NCBI GenBank assembly: GCA_030634675.1
Contig: DAOWAH010000015.1
Coordinates: 1-15,783, forward strand
DNA from: Fidelibacterota bacterium
GTDB lineage: Bacteria; Marinisomatota; Marinisomatia; Marinisomatales; TCS56
Direction of reading: 5' to 3'
Length of the DNA: 15,783 nt
In this document: positions 7,976 through 13,921 of the stretch, one piece after another
How positions within the stretch are numbered: the stretch's first letter is position 1
Layout: each line of letters opens with the position of its first letter
Position numbers and translations under genes: made by a program
The notes under the pieces: model-generated
Told to the model about the DNA's origin: nothing
Seen by the model: only the letters and a program-made list of their open reading frames with translations
Databases searched by the model: none

Positions 7976-8096
7976 GTTTATTGCTAATGAGGAACTGCCA
8001 ATAGTTCTTATAGTAGGTCATTCCTATGCTAAAAACTTATACCTGAAATAACCTGTAAAAATAAGCTGGTAATAATTTAATTTCTGTTGAGTAATT

Positions 8097-8714
8097 ATGA
8101 CCAGTACACGACAACATTTGAAGCGGCTGCATGCCTGGCAGAAACAGCATGAAGCCAAGGCTCCAAAATCGGGCACTGTAGCGCCGGACTTTGAACTGTA
8201 TGATGTCACCGGTGAAAATCCTATTTGCTTGTCTGATTTCATCGGTCAAAAACCGGTAGCTCTGGTTTTCGGCAGTTTCACCTGACCGCCCTATGTTAAG
8301 GGGACTGGAAGTCTCCATGATTTGTACCGGAAATTTAGCGATCAAGTGAAATTCATAAAAATTTATATCCGGGAAGCCCATCCGGTAGATGGCTGGTGGT
8401 TAGGAAAAGGAATTTCTAAATTATTAATAAAATTTTACAGCCCCAAAGTAGTGACCAATATCAATGATCCGACTACCATTGAAGAACGCCGGGAGGTCGC
8501 TCGTGACTGTGAGCAGGCCTTGAAATATGGTATTAAAACATATGTGGATGAAATTGATGACAGGGTGAATAAAGCCTATGCCGCTTTGCCGACCCGCTTG
8601 TATTTAATCGGCATCGATGGTCGGGTCGAATATGCTGGCGAATTAGGTCCCTTTGGGTTTAAACCAAACGAATTTGGAAAAGCGATAAATAATTATATTG
8701 CGAGTAGGATTTAA
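8097..8714 (+). CDS. Iodothyronine deiodinase-like selenoprotein (in-frame TGA read as selenocysteine)
   Basis: One continuous frame of 205 residues, crossed only by TGA at 8283-8285, codon 63. Around it the protein reads FGSFT-[TGA]-PPY, which matches the deiodinase active site (GSCT-Sec-P). Further downstream IYIREAHPVDGW (85-100) matches the deiodinase segment IYIEEAHxxDGW, including the catalytically important His95. PTRLYLIGIDGRVEYAGELGP (about 161-181) matches the C-terminal core. The fold is thioredoxin-like, with an AhpC/TSA-like entry (GTVAPDFELYDVTG, then LSDFIGQKPVALVFGS). No N-terminal membrane helix is seen, unlike vertebrate deiodinases, so the protein is probably soluble. An in-frame stop at 8088 makes ATG 8097 the earliest ATG. 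A SECIS-like hairpin follows the TGA. Family knowledge suggests reductive dehalogenation or thiol-peroxidase-like redox chemistry; the bacterial substrate is unknown. A plain nonsense mutation is the alternative but fits less well. Confidence 0.88.
8283..8285 (+). other. Selenocysteine codon (TGA), Sec63
   Basis: The TGA lies exactly at the redox-active position of the deiodinase motif, with the same frame open on both sides for 62 codons before and 142 codons after. No insertion or deletion is needed to join the two parts. Confidence 0.85.
8300..8316 (+). promoter_or_regulatory. Bacterial SECIS-like hairpin
   Basis: GGGGACT (8300-8306) pairs with AGTCTCC (8310-8316) over seven pairs, one of them G-U, leaving a GGA loop (8307-8309). 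The loop starts 21 nt after the TGA. Known bacterial SECIS elements sit within the coding sequence just after the UGA, with an apical loop roughly 16-37 nt away that has a G in its first two bases; both hold here. Past an A-A mismatch the stem can extend through A8298-U8318, U8297-G8319 and U8296-A8320. It would bind SelB. Confidence 0.75.
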
Positions 8715-8737
8715 CACTTATTAAATCTAAAGCGAAA

Positions 8738-8770
8738 AAAAGCCTGGCACCTCTGAGGTGCCAGGCTTTT
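8738..8770. terminator. Bidirectional rho-independent terminator
   Basis: A perfect inverted repeat of 16-nt arms (8738-8753 and 8755-8770; core GCCTGGCACCTC / GAGGTGCCAGGC). An A-run leads in on the left and TTTT closes on the right, so it can end transcription from both sides. It sits 24 bp after the deiodinase-like gene and 55 bp after the end of the convergent DUF35 gene. Confidence 0.85.
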
Positions 8771-8783
8771 CTGTGATACTGAT

Positions 8784-8812
8784 GGATGCCATCCCTGGGA
8801 AGGATGGCATCC
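8784..8812. terminator. Second hairpin in the convergent intergenic region
   Basis: A perfect inverted repeat GGATGCCATCC (8784-8794) and GGATGGCATCC (8802-8812) around a 7-nt loop, only 12 bp after the minus-strand DUF35 stop. It has no long T-run in either direction. It may act as a back-up terminator or a 3'-end mRNA stabiliser. Confidence 0.55.
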
Positions 8813-8824
8813 TTTATGATTTGT

Positions 8825-9415
8825 TTACCCGAATGTAAATCCTTCCGGCAGGTCCGATTCTGGTGTTCCCTGGGGAACCCACGCCAAATCCAGAATTGTA
8901 TATGATGGATTGGCGGTCTGGAAGATTGGGACGACCTTCATTCCCATTTTTGGTTCGCCAACTGCCAGGTTACCCATGAGGATCGTGCAGACACCTTCAA
9001 ATTCCACATTCACAAAACGAATCGGTTTCGGCAGGGTGTTGAAAGCACCAGTCCGTTCTGTGATCATGAAAGTATGCACAGTGGCGCCGTTCTTGGCGGT
9101 TGTGGTGATGTCCACGATTGAATTCTTGGATAGACAGTCGGGGCAATGAATCCGGAATGGTACGAAAACCGATCCATGGGCCGGACACTCCGGATTATCG
9201 CAACGCGTACCTAGGAGTTTGCCCTGACCTAATCCTTCGAAGAAAGGAGCTTCGCCACCATAACTGTGAATATGTACGATGTCCCTGGGATTGGTGACAC
9301 CCAGAAACGTCCCATGTTCATCGCGGATCGGGGTGGATGGATTAATGAAATGGAAATTACCGGATGGTTTATACTTGCCATTTACAACCTTTACAGTTCC
9401 GCGTGCGTCACTCAT
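8825..9415 (-). CDS. DUF35 Zn-ribbon / OB-fold acyl-CoA-associated protein
   Basis: A 196-residue protein of the DUF35 (rubredoxin-like zinc ribbon plus OB-fold) family. The zinc ribbon is formed by CDNPEC (Cys72, Cys77) and CPDC (Cys91, Cys94) within LGTRCDNPECPAHG...PFRIHCPDC. The OB-fold follows at about 100-190, with VHTFMITERTGAFNTLPKPIRFVNVEFEG. Proteins of this type bind CoA-linked substrates and form obligate complexes with thiolase-like partners, as in archaeal thiolase/HMG-CoA synthase complexes and the ChsH2-Ltp2 steroid retro-aldolase. The start has a strong AGGAG site 6 nt upstream and overlaps the thiolase-like stop by ATGA, so the two are translationally coupled. An N-terminal extension of about 50 residues precedes the part that looks like the family core. 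Confidence 0.9.
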   Translation of the reverse strand: MSDARGTVKVVNGKYKPSGNFHFINPSTPIRDEHGTFLGVTNPRDIVHIHSYGGEAPFFEGLGQGKLLGTRCDNPECPAHGSVFVPFRIHCPDCLSKNSIVDITTTAKNGATVHTFMITERTGAFNTLPKPIRFVNVEFEGVCTILMGNLAVGEPKMGMKVVPIFQTANPSYTILDLAWVPQGTPESDLPEGFTFG

Positions 9416-10839
9416 TTTCCGCTCCTTTCCAGTTGATGATCCGGGTGGACCAGGATTGTGGCCGTTACATGTGAACCAACGCCGGCATGGCTGATGGCCA
9501 ATCCACGCTTGGCGTCTTTCACCTGCAGATCGGTCCAGTCAGCCGGTTTCTGGCGTTCAAAACGGTCCCATTTGGCCTGATCACCATGCATTTCCGCCCA
9601 GCGGTTCCAGATATGCTGGCCGATCTCAATTGCCTGCATGATACCGGTCGCTCCCACAGCATGCATACAGCCAATTAGCCCACCGGACAGATTTGCCGGC
9701 AGTTGTCCGGGCTGCCCGGTCAGTGGATTTGTATGATAGCATTCACCCGACTCCACGTAAGTGCGTCCTTCGCCATAAAACCGGATTCCGATATCTTCAT
9801 AAGACTGGATATCACTGATGGTGAATGCATCATGAAGTTCGACCAGGTCGAAATCTAGATTGGGATCAACGATTCCGGCCATGCGATAGCCGTAGTAGGC
9901 GGCCATTCGTGCGGCCAGGAATCCGGTAAACCCGGGATAACGATCACCACCGGGGAAGCGTTTACCCAAATCTTTGTATTGATCCGGGGATTCATTGGGC
10001 AGTAATGGAATGTCCATGTTGCGCCGATCGGCGACCCGTAGTGTATGACTGCCGGCAGATACGTAAACCAGGAGGGGATCATCGGTTAATTCATAGGCTG
10101 TTTTCTCATCGCAGAGGATAGCACAAGCGGCTCCGACGCTCATAAGGCAGCAGTCTAACGCCCGTAGGGGATAGGCCACAATTGGTGATTTGAGAACATC
10201 ATCAATAGTAATATCCATCGGACCCTGGGCGTGGGGATTCATCCGGGCATAACCGCGGTTTTTTACGGCAATCTCGGCCATGGTACGGCGGAAAGATTCT
10301 TCTTCCTTACCGAAGACTTGCCAGTATTTCTGTGCCATGACGGCGTAATAGCCGGTGTAAATGTGCCCAAGCGGAGTTTCCCAGTCCTTGTCAGCCGCGC
10401 AGGAAATATAGTTGTTGCCTTCATCGGTTGGAACTTCATCCATTCGTTCCCAGCCCATAGCCAGGACACAATCGGAATAGCCTGAAGCAACTGTTTTGAA
10501 TGCTTCCCAGAGTGTTGAACCACCGGTAGCACCGCCGGTTTTAATACCGATGTTGCCCAGTGGATCGAGTCCCAGCCGGTCGTGTATCACCGACTCACCC
10601 AGAAGCTGGTCGCCAAAATGATCGGCAAAATGGCCGTAATAGCAGGAGTGAATATATTTCTTCAGCTCCGCCGGTGTCATGTTGATGAATTCTGCGGCCT
10701 CCGTAAAGGCATCGATCACCAGCTCTTCCGTTCGCATATCCGGGAAGGCTCGTCCGAATTTGGACATGCCGCCAGTAACCATATAGACCGGACGCTGCAT
10801 CTGTGGTGTTTTTAGCTGTTTAGCACTAAAGGTAATCAT
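9412..10839 (-). CDS. Thiolase-superfamily protein (SCP2/Ltp type) lacking the nucleophilic cysteine
   Basis: A 475-residue protein of the SCP2-thiolase-like group. Visible landmarks are VTGGMSKFGR at the N terminus, TGGATGGSTLWEAF at 101-114, DCVLAMGWERM at 123-133, VELHDAFTISD at 333-343 (HDAF loop, His336) and GGLIGCMHAVGATG at 386-399 (His393). In true thiolases the segment is CATGS or CASG with the acyl-carrying Cys; here the equivalent residue is Gly103 (codon GGT), and the C-terminal cysteine of the usual CxG motif is also absent (ISHAGVGSH). Classical thiolysis is therefore unlikely. Lack of the thiolase cysteine together with a DUF35 partner recalls Ltp2-type retro-aldolases acting on beta-hydroxyacyl-CoA, an inference from family resemblance. 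The start ATG has AAGGGG 6 nt upstream. It forms a two-gene operon with the DUF35 gene. Confidence 0.88.
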   Translation of the reverse strand: MITFSAKQLKTPQMQRPVYMVTGGMSKFGRAFPDMRTEELVIDAFTEAAEFINMTPAELKKYIHSCYYGHFADHFGDQLLGESVIHDRLGLDPLGNIGIKTGGATGGSTLWEAFKTVASGYSDCVLAMGWERMDEVPTDEGNNYISCAADKDWETPLGHIYTGYYAVMAQKYWQVFGKEEESFRRTMAEIAVKNRGYARMNPHAQGPMDITIDDVLKSPIVAYPLRALDCCLMSVGAACAILCDEKTAYELTDDPLLVYVSAGSHTLRVADRRNMDIPLLPNESPDQYKDLGKRFPGGDRYPGFTGFLAARMAAYYGYRMAGIVDPNLDFDLVELHDAFTISDIQSYEDIGIRFYGEGRTYVESGECYHTNPLTGQPGQLPANLSGGLIGCMHAVGATGIMQAIEIGQHIWNRWAEMHGDQAKWDRFERQKPADWTDLQVKDAKRGLAISHAGVGSHVTATILVHPDHQLERSGK

Positions 10840-11087
10840 GCAATTCCCCTTGTTTTATTTAGGATGATTGTAATTGTTCTGCCTGATCGATAGACAGAAA
10901 TTTGGAAATTATTAGTATGAAAAATATTGAATGCCCGGTCATTTATTATTGATCGGTTGTGGGGTGCCCATAAATAATTTCGTGTGGCATGTCTTAAAAA
11001 AATCCAGTGACCGGAATAATTTACGAAGGCCAGATTATTTTGCATATAGGCAAAAATAAATTATTGGAAATTGGATAGGTAACTTCA

Positions 11088-11163
11088 GTCCGGGAGTAGC
11101 TTCAGCCTCGAAGACCGGGCATCCGGGCCTGCCCGCCGTATCCCGACTTGTAGGGAATAGACG
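11088..11163. repeat. GC-rich intergenic block with nested inverted motifs, possible dispersed repeat
   Basis: The block contains CGGGC-CATCC-type inverted arms (read on the minus strand as CGGGC ... GCCCG around 10 nt), GCCCGG repeated twice, two CTGAAG copies, and TATTCCC/GGGATA arms. Its composition contrasts sharply with both flanks. This resembles dispersed palindromic intergenic repeats, but only one copy is inside the window, so repeat status is unproven. Confidence 0.3.
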
Positions 11164-11166
11164 GGT

Positions 11167-11195
11167 AAAAAAAAGGCTGACTTGTGGGTCAGCCT
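11167..11195 (-). terminator. Rho-independent terminator of the ppiD-like gene
   Basis: On the minus strand AGGCTGAC (plus 11188-11195) pairs with GTCAGCCT (plus 11174-11181) around a 6-nt loop and is followed by a run of eight T (plus 11167-11174). It lies 23 bp after the stop of the ppiD-like gene. A smaller hairpin (ACAGG/CCTGT, 11203-11217) precedes it. Confidence 0.88.
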
Positions 11196-11218
11196 GAGGT
11201 AGACAGGTGTTGCCTGTA

Positions 11219-13057
11219 TCAGAAATAATATTTACGATTGTCAATAATCTCGGCCCTGTCTTTCAAATCCTGAATCCAATCAGTATATAGCTGGCGTTGT
11301 TTCCCGGCGATCAGTTCATTTCTCAAGACAGCGGATTGAATCTCGATCTGGATGGAATCCAAAGCGGCAATATCCTCGACTCGGATTAAGGCATATCCCC
11401 GCGCTGTTTTCAAAGGACCTAATAGATCACCCGGCTGGGAGTTCAGCAAGGCACCGGTGATATAATTGCTGCGACCTAAGGAAGTAAACGACCGGTTGAG
11501 GGTGCGGGATTCGCCGGTTACAATTTCCAGTTGATCGTTATCTACTTTGATAGCGCTGAAATCACTTCCGGAATTGACTTGAGATTTTATTTCAGCGATA
11601 AATTGTTTCGCGGCAATCTGTTGCTTTTCACGTTTTAATTCGCGGACAATTGTTTCGCGCACATCATCCAGAGGCTGGGTCCCGGCTGTGATCAGACTAT
11701 CCAGACTAAAAACTGCAAAATATTGATCATTCTCCAGCGGGTTTGAGCTGGTTTCGATAACCTCATTGAAGGCAAATCGAACGGCGCTGCGAAATTGACC
11801 TAACCCGGGAATAAATATTGTCTCTTCTTTAAGATTCAAAGCCAACTTAGTCGTGATTTGATGCGTATCGAGCGCGGCGCTGAATCCATAATCCTGGGCA
11901 TCATAACTGAAGAGGGTGGCTGCGCGGCGTAATTCTTCCCGTGTATTTGCGCCCAAATTAATTTTAAATAAAATATGAGCCGCATTGATTTCTTCTTTTC
12001 CATCCTGTTCCCTACGATCGATAACATGAATCACATGGTAACCAAAACGGGATAACACCGGGCCGACAATAGAGCCGGTTTTAGCAGCAAAGGCAGCATC
12101 TGAAAAAGGTTTTACCATTTGTCCTTTTGCGAACCAGCCCAAATTACCGCCCCGCCCGGAATCGGGTGTGATGGTATTACTGGGATCTTCGGTATACTTG
12201 TTTGCCAGATCAGTAAAATCATTTCCGGCCTCCGCTTGCAGTTTAACTGACAAAGCATCTTCATAGGTACGCATTGTATCAGTTAGTGAAGGTGATTTTT
12301 CCCAGCTTACATAGCGTAAATGCCGTCGTTCTTCCAGATAATAATCCTCAATATTATTTTTAAATCTGGTTTCAATTTCTTTCTCAGTAGGTTCTATATC
12401 TTCACCGCTAAAACTGGTGTTGACAGCATGCAGCGCAGCAATCGTATAATTGATATTGCGTTTAATAAATTCTTCCTTTACTTCTGTTTGCGTGACGGTT
12501 ACGGAGGAATTGATTAACTGTTCAAGTTTCAGATTGGGAATGTAGGCGTTTTTCATATGCTGTTCAATATTAACCCATTCATCGCCCTGGGGATTCAACA
12601 CCGCCTGCTGATATTTGGCCGGGTCAAATTGGCCATCAGTCTGGAAATCAGGCAAACTGGTGAGAAATGGCGGTGGATTTTCCAGCAAATGGAAAATCAC
12701 TTCTTCGTCGGTGGCACTTATATCCAGATCCTCTAAAACGGCATTGATCAGTACTTCATTAACCATCTGATCCCAAATTGTGTTGCGGATACTGGTGATT
12801 TGCTGATCGGTAATTTCTCTTCCTTCCATGCGGGCCTGTTCAAGTTCCGCGTTCACCATGCGCATGAATTGATCGGGAGGAAGATTAGTTCCATTAACAA
12901 CGCCAATGGCTTTCCGGGGATCGACTTTTCCCATCAACTCATCGATAATATTTGCTCCGCCAACTAAACCGCCGATGCTCATACTCAACAAAAATAATAT
13001 TAGCAAGGCCCAGAGTACAAAGTGCATCCGGTCGCGCATGTGAGTCATCATTCCCAT
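11219..13057 (-). CDS. ppiD: PpiD/SurA-like peptidyl-prolyl isomerase and periplasmic chaperone
   Basis: A 612-residue protein. A short basic N terminus (MTHMRDR) precedes one membrane helix at about 12-34, so the body is periplasmic and anchored in the inner membrane. Residues 48-200 form a SurA-N-like chaperone domain (GVVNGTNLPPDQFMRMVNAE, then IWDQMVNEVLINAVLEDLDI). A PpiC/parvulin domain covers about 245-350, with DFTDLANKYTEDPS, GGNLGWFAKGQMVKPFSDAAF and GPVLSRFGYHVIHV. A second, degenerate parvulin-like segment starts near 357 with INAAHILFKI, and a SurA-N-like C-terminal tail ends near WIQDLKDRAEI. This matches the PpiD layout and length (about 620). It would assist folding of exported and outer-membrane proteins. 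AAGGA lies 7 nt before the ATG. The gene stands alone, divergent from the glycosylase gene, with its own terminator. Confidence 0.9.
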   Translation of the reverse strand: MGMMTHMRDRMHFVLWALLILFLLSMSIGGLVGGANIIDELMGKVDPRKAIGVVNGTNLPPDQFMRMVNAELEQARMEGREITDQQITSIRNTIWDQMVNEVLINAVLEDLDISATDEEVIFHLLENPPPFLTSLPDFQTDGQFDPAKYQQAVLNPQGDEWVNIEQHMKNAYIPNLKLEQLINSSVTVTQTEVKEEFIKRNINYTIAALHAVNTSFSGEDIEPTEKEIETRFKNNIEDYYLEERRHLRYVSWEKSPSLTDTMRTYEDALSVKLQAEAGNDFTDLANKYTEDPSNTITPDSGRGGNLGWFAKGQMVKPFSDAAFAAKTGSIVGPVLSRFGYHVIHVIDRREQDGKEEINAAHILFKINLGANTREELRRAATLFSYDAQDYGFSAALDTHQITTKLALNLKEETIFIPGLGQFRSAVRFAFNEVIETSSNPLENDQYFAVFSLDSLITAGTQPLDDVRETIVRELKREKQQIAAKQFIAEIKSQVNSGSDFSAIKVDNDQLEIVTGESRTLNRSFTSLGRSNYITGALLNSQPGDLLGPLKTARGYALIRVEDIAALDSIQIEIQSAVLRNELIAGKQRQLYTDWIQDLKDRAEIIDNRKYYF

Positions 13058-13243
13058 TAGAATATCCTTTGAATATTAAATAAAATTAACCGGCAAATTT
13101 ATAGCCTTCTGAATGTCTAAGCAACGAACAAGGATCAATAAATAATAATTCTTTGATTTCCATTTGATCGCGCAATAACTTGCCTGTTAAGATGACTTCA
13201 AACTGGAGTAATATTATCAGATTTGAGGGGAATTGCAATAGAA

Positions 13244-13921
13244 ATGACTACTTTTAATACTAAACAGTTGTTACACTGTACAGCCTGTCCCCGGCTGGTA
13301 GAATTCAGGGAACAAGTTGCCAGGGAAAAAACACGCCGGTTCCTGGACTGGGTCTACTGGGGTAAACCGGTACCGGGGTATGGAGATCCATTGGGGCAAT
13401 TGTTGATTGTGGGACTGGCGCCTGCCCGGCATGGCGGCAACCGCACCGGCCGTGTTTTTACCGGTGATAAATCAGCCGATTTCCTGATGAAATGCCTGTA
13501 CAAAGCCGGTATTGCCAATCAGTCGAATTCAGATCATCTTAATGACGGTTTGATCCTCAATAATGCTTACATGACGCCGGTACTGAAATGTGTTCCTCCC
13601 CAGGACAAACCGACAGCCTTGGAACTTAAAGAATGTTTTAATTGGTTTCGTAAGGAATTTACCAGCCTGCGTAATATTGAATGCATCCTGGCGCTCGGTA
13701 AAATTGCCTTCGACACCTGTGTCAAAATCTGGATGGAAGAGTATGATCTCAAAAGGAAGGATTACCGTTTCAGTCATAATTCAATCTATTCGCTGCCGAA
13801 TAATATTACTCTGATAGGAGCCTACCATCCCAGTCCCCGGAATGTGAATACCGGACGCTTGAATGAAGACATGATGAAGGAACTGCTTAACAATGTAAAA
13901 GGACTAATCGATTGGAAATAA
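13244..13921 (+). CDS. Family 5 (UDGb-type) uracil-DNA glycosylase, Fe-S
   Basis: A 225-residue protein that removes uracil, and in this family often hypoxanthine, from DNA. The signature GLAPARHGGNRTGRVFTGD (57-75) is diagnostic of family 5: its motif has alanine (GLAPA) where many other families carry a polar catalytic residue. The C-terminal loop HPSPRNVNTGRL starts at His195. Four cysteines suit a [4Fe-4S] cluster: Cys12 and Cys15 (CTACPR) and Cys116 and Cys131 (LKC and KEC). The start is ATG 13244: GAGGGGAA at 13225-13232 lies 11 nt upstream, and it immediately follows an in-frame TTG at 13223, which is thus excluded. The peptidase gene overlaps its 3' end by 10 bp, suggesting co-transcription although the functions look unrelated. 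Confidence 0.9.
   Translation: MTTFNTKQLLHCTACPRLVEFREQVAREKTRRFLDWVYWGKPVPGYGDPLGQLLIVGLAPARHGGNRTGRVFTGDKSADFLMKCLYKAGIANQSNSDHLNDGLILNNAYMTPVLKCVPPQDKPTALELKECFNWFRKEFTSLRNIECILALGKIAFDTCVKIWMEEYDLKRKDYRFSHNSIYSLPNNITLIGAYHPSPRNVNTGRLNEDMMKELLNNVKGLIDWK
13898..13903 (+). promoter_or_regulatory. Ribosome binding site for the TTG-initiated S9 peptidase
   Basis: AAAGGA, 8 nt before TTG 13912, lies inside the last codons of the glycosylase gene. It supports a TTG start that gives an intact signal peptide. The next ATG (13969) would fall within that signal peptide. Confidence 0.65.

Larger units (their letters stand above)
10840..11218. other. Non-coding interval between thiolase-like and ppiD-like genes
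   Basis: About 380 bp between two minus-strand genes with no convincing coding frame. It should hold the promoter of the thiolase-like operon on its left side, though I see no clear -35/-10 pair. It also holds a GC-rich block (about 11088-11163) within otherwise AT-rich DNA and the ppiD terminator on its right side. The 10-mer ATGCCCGGTC at 10931-10940 recurs inverted at 11113-11122. Confidence 0.6.

Noticed and set aside
7992..8007. Short inverted repeat GAACT-GCCAAT-AGTTC after the second serine hydrolase
   Set aside because: Only 5 bp and no T-run; too weak to call a terminator or operator.
8097..8285. A separate 62-residue protein ending at the TGA, with a second protein beginning at a TTG at 8322
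   Set aside because: Both pieces are in the same frame, the first ends exactly at the deiodinase Sec position, and the second lacks a proper start. A single selenoprotein explains both.
9279..9678. Plus-strand open frames across the DUF35 and thiolase-like genes
   Set aside because: They are shadows opposite well-supported minus-strand genes with recognisable motifs.
10877..10899. Imperfect palindrome around ATCGAT upstream of the thiolase-like gene
   Set aside because: Arms CTGCCT/AGACAG carry a mismatch and the centre is asymmetric, with no adjacent promoter boxes. Not enough to call an operator.
10836..11244. Two minus-strand frames of about 69 codons in the thiolase-ppiD interval
   Set aside because: No family resemblance, no good starts, and they run across the terminator and GC-rich block. 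Treated as non-coding.
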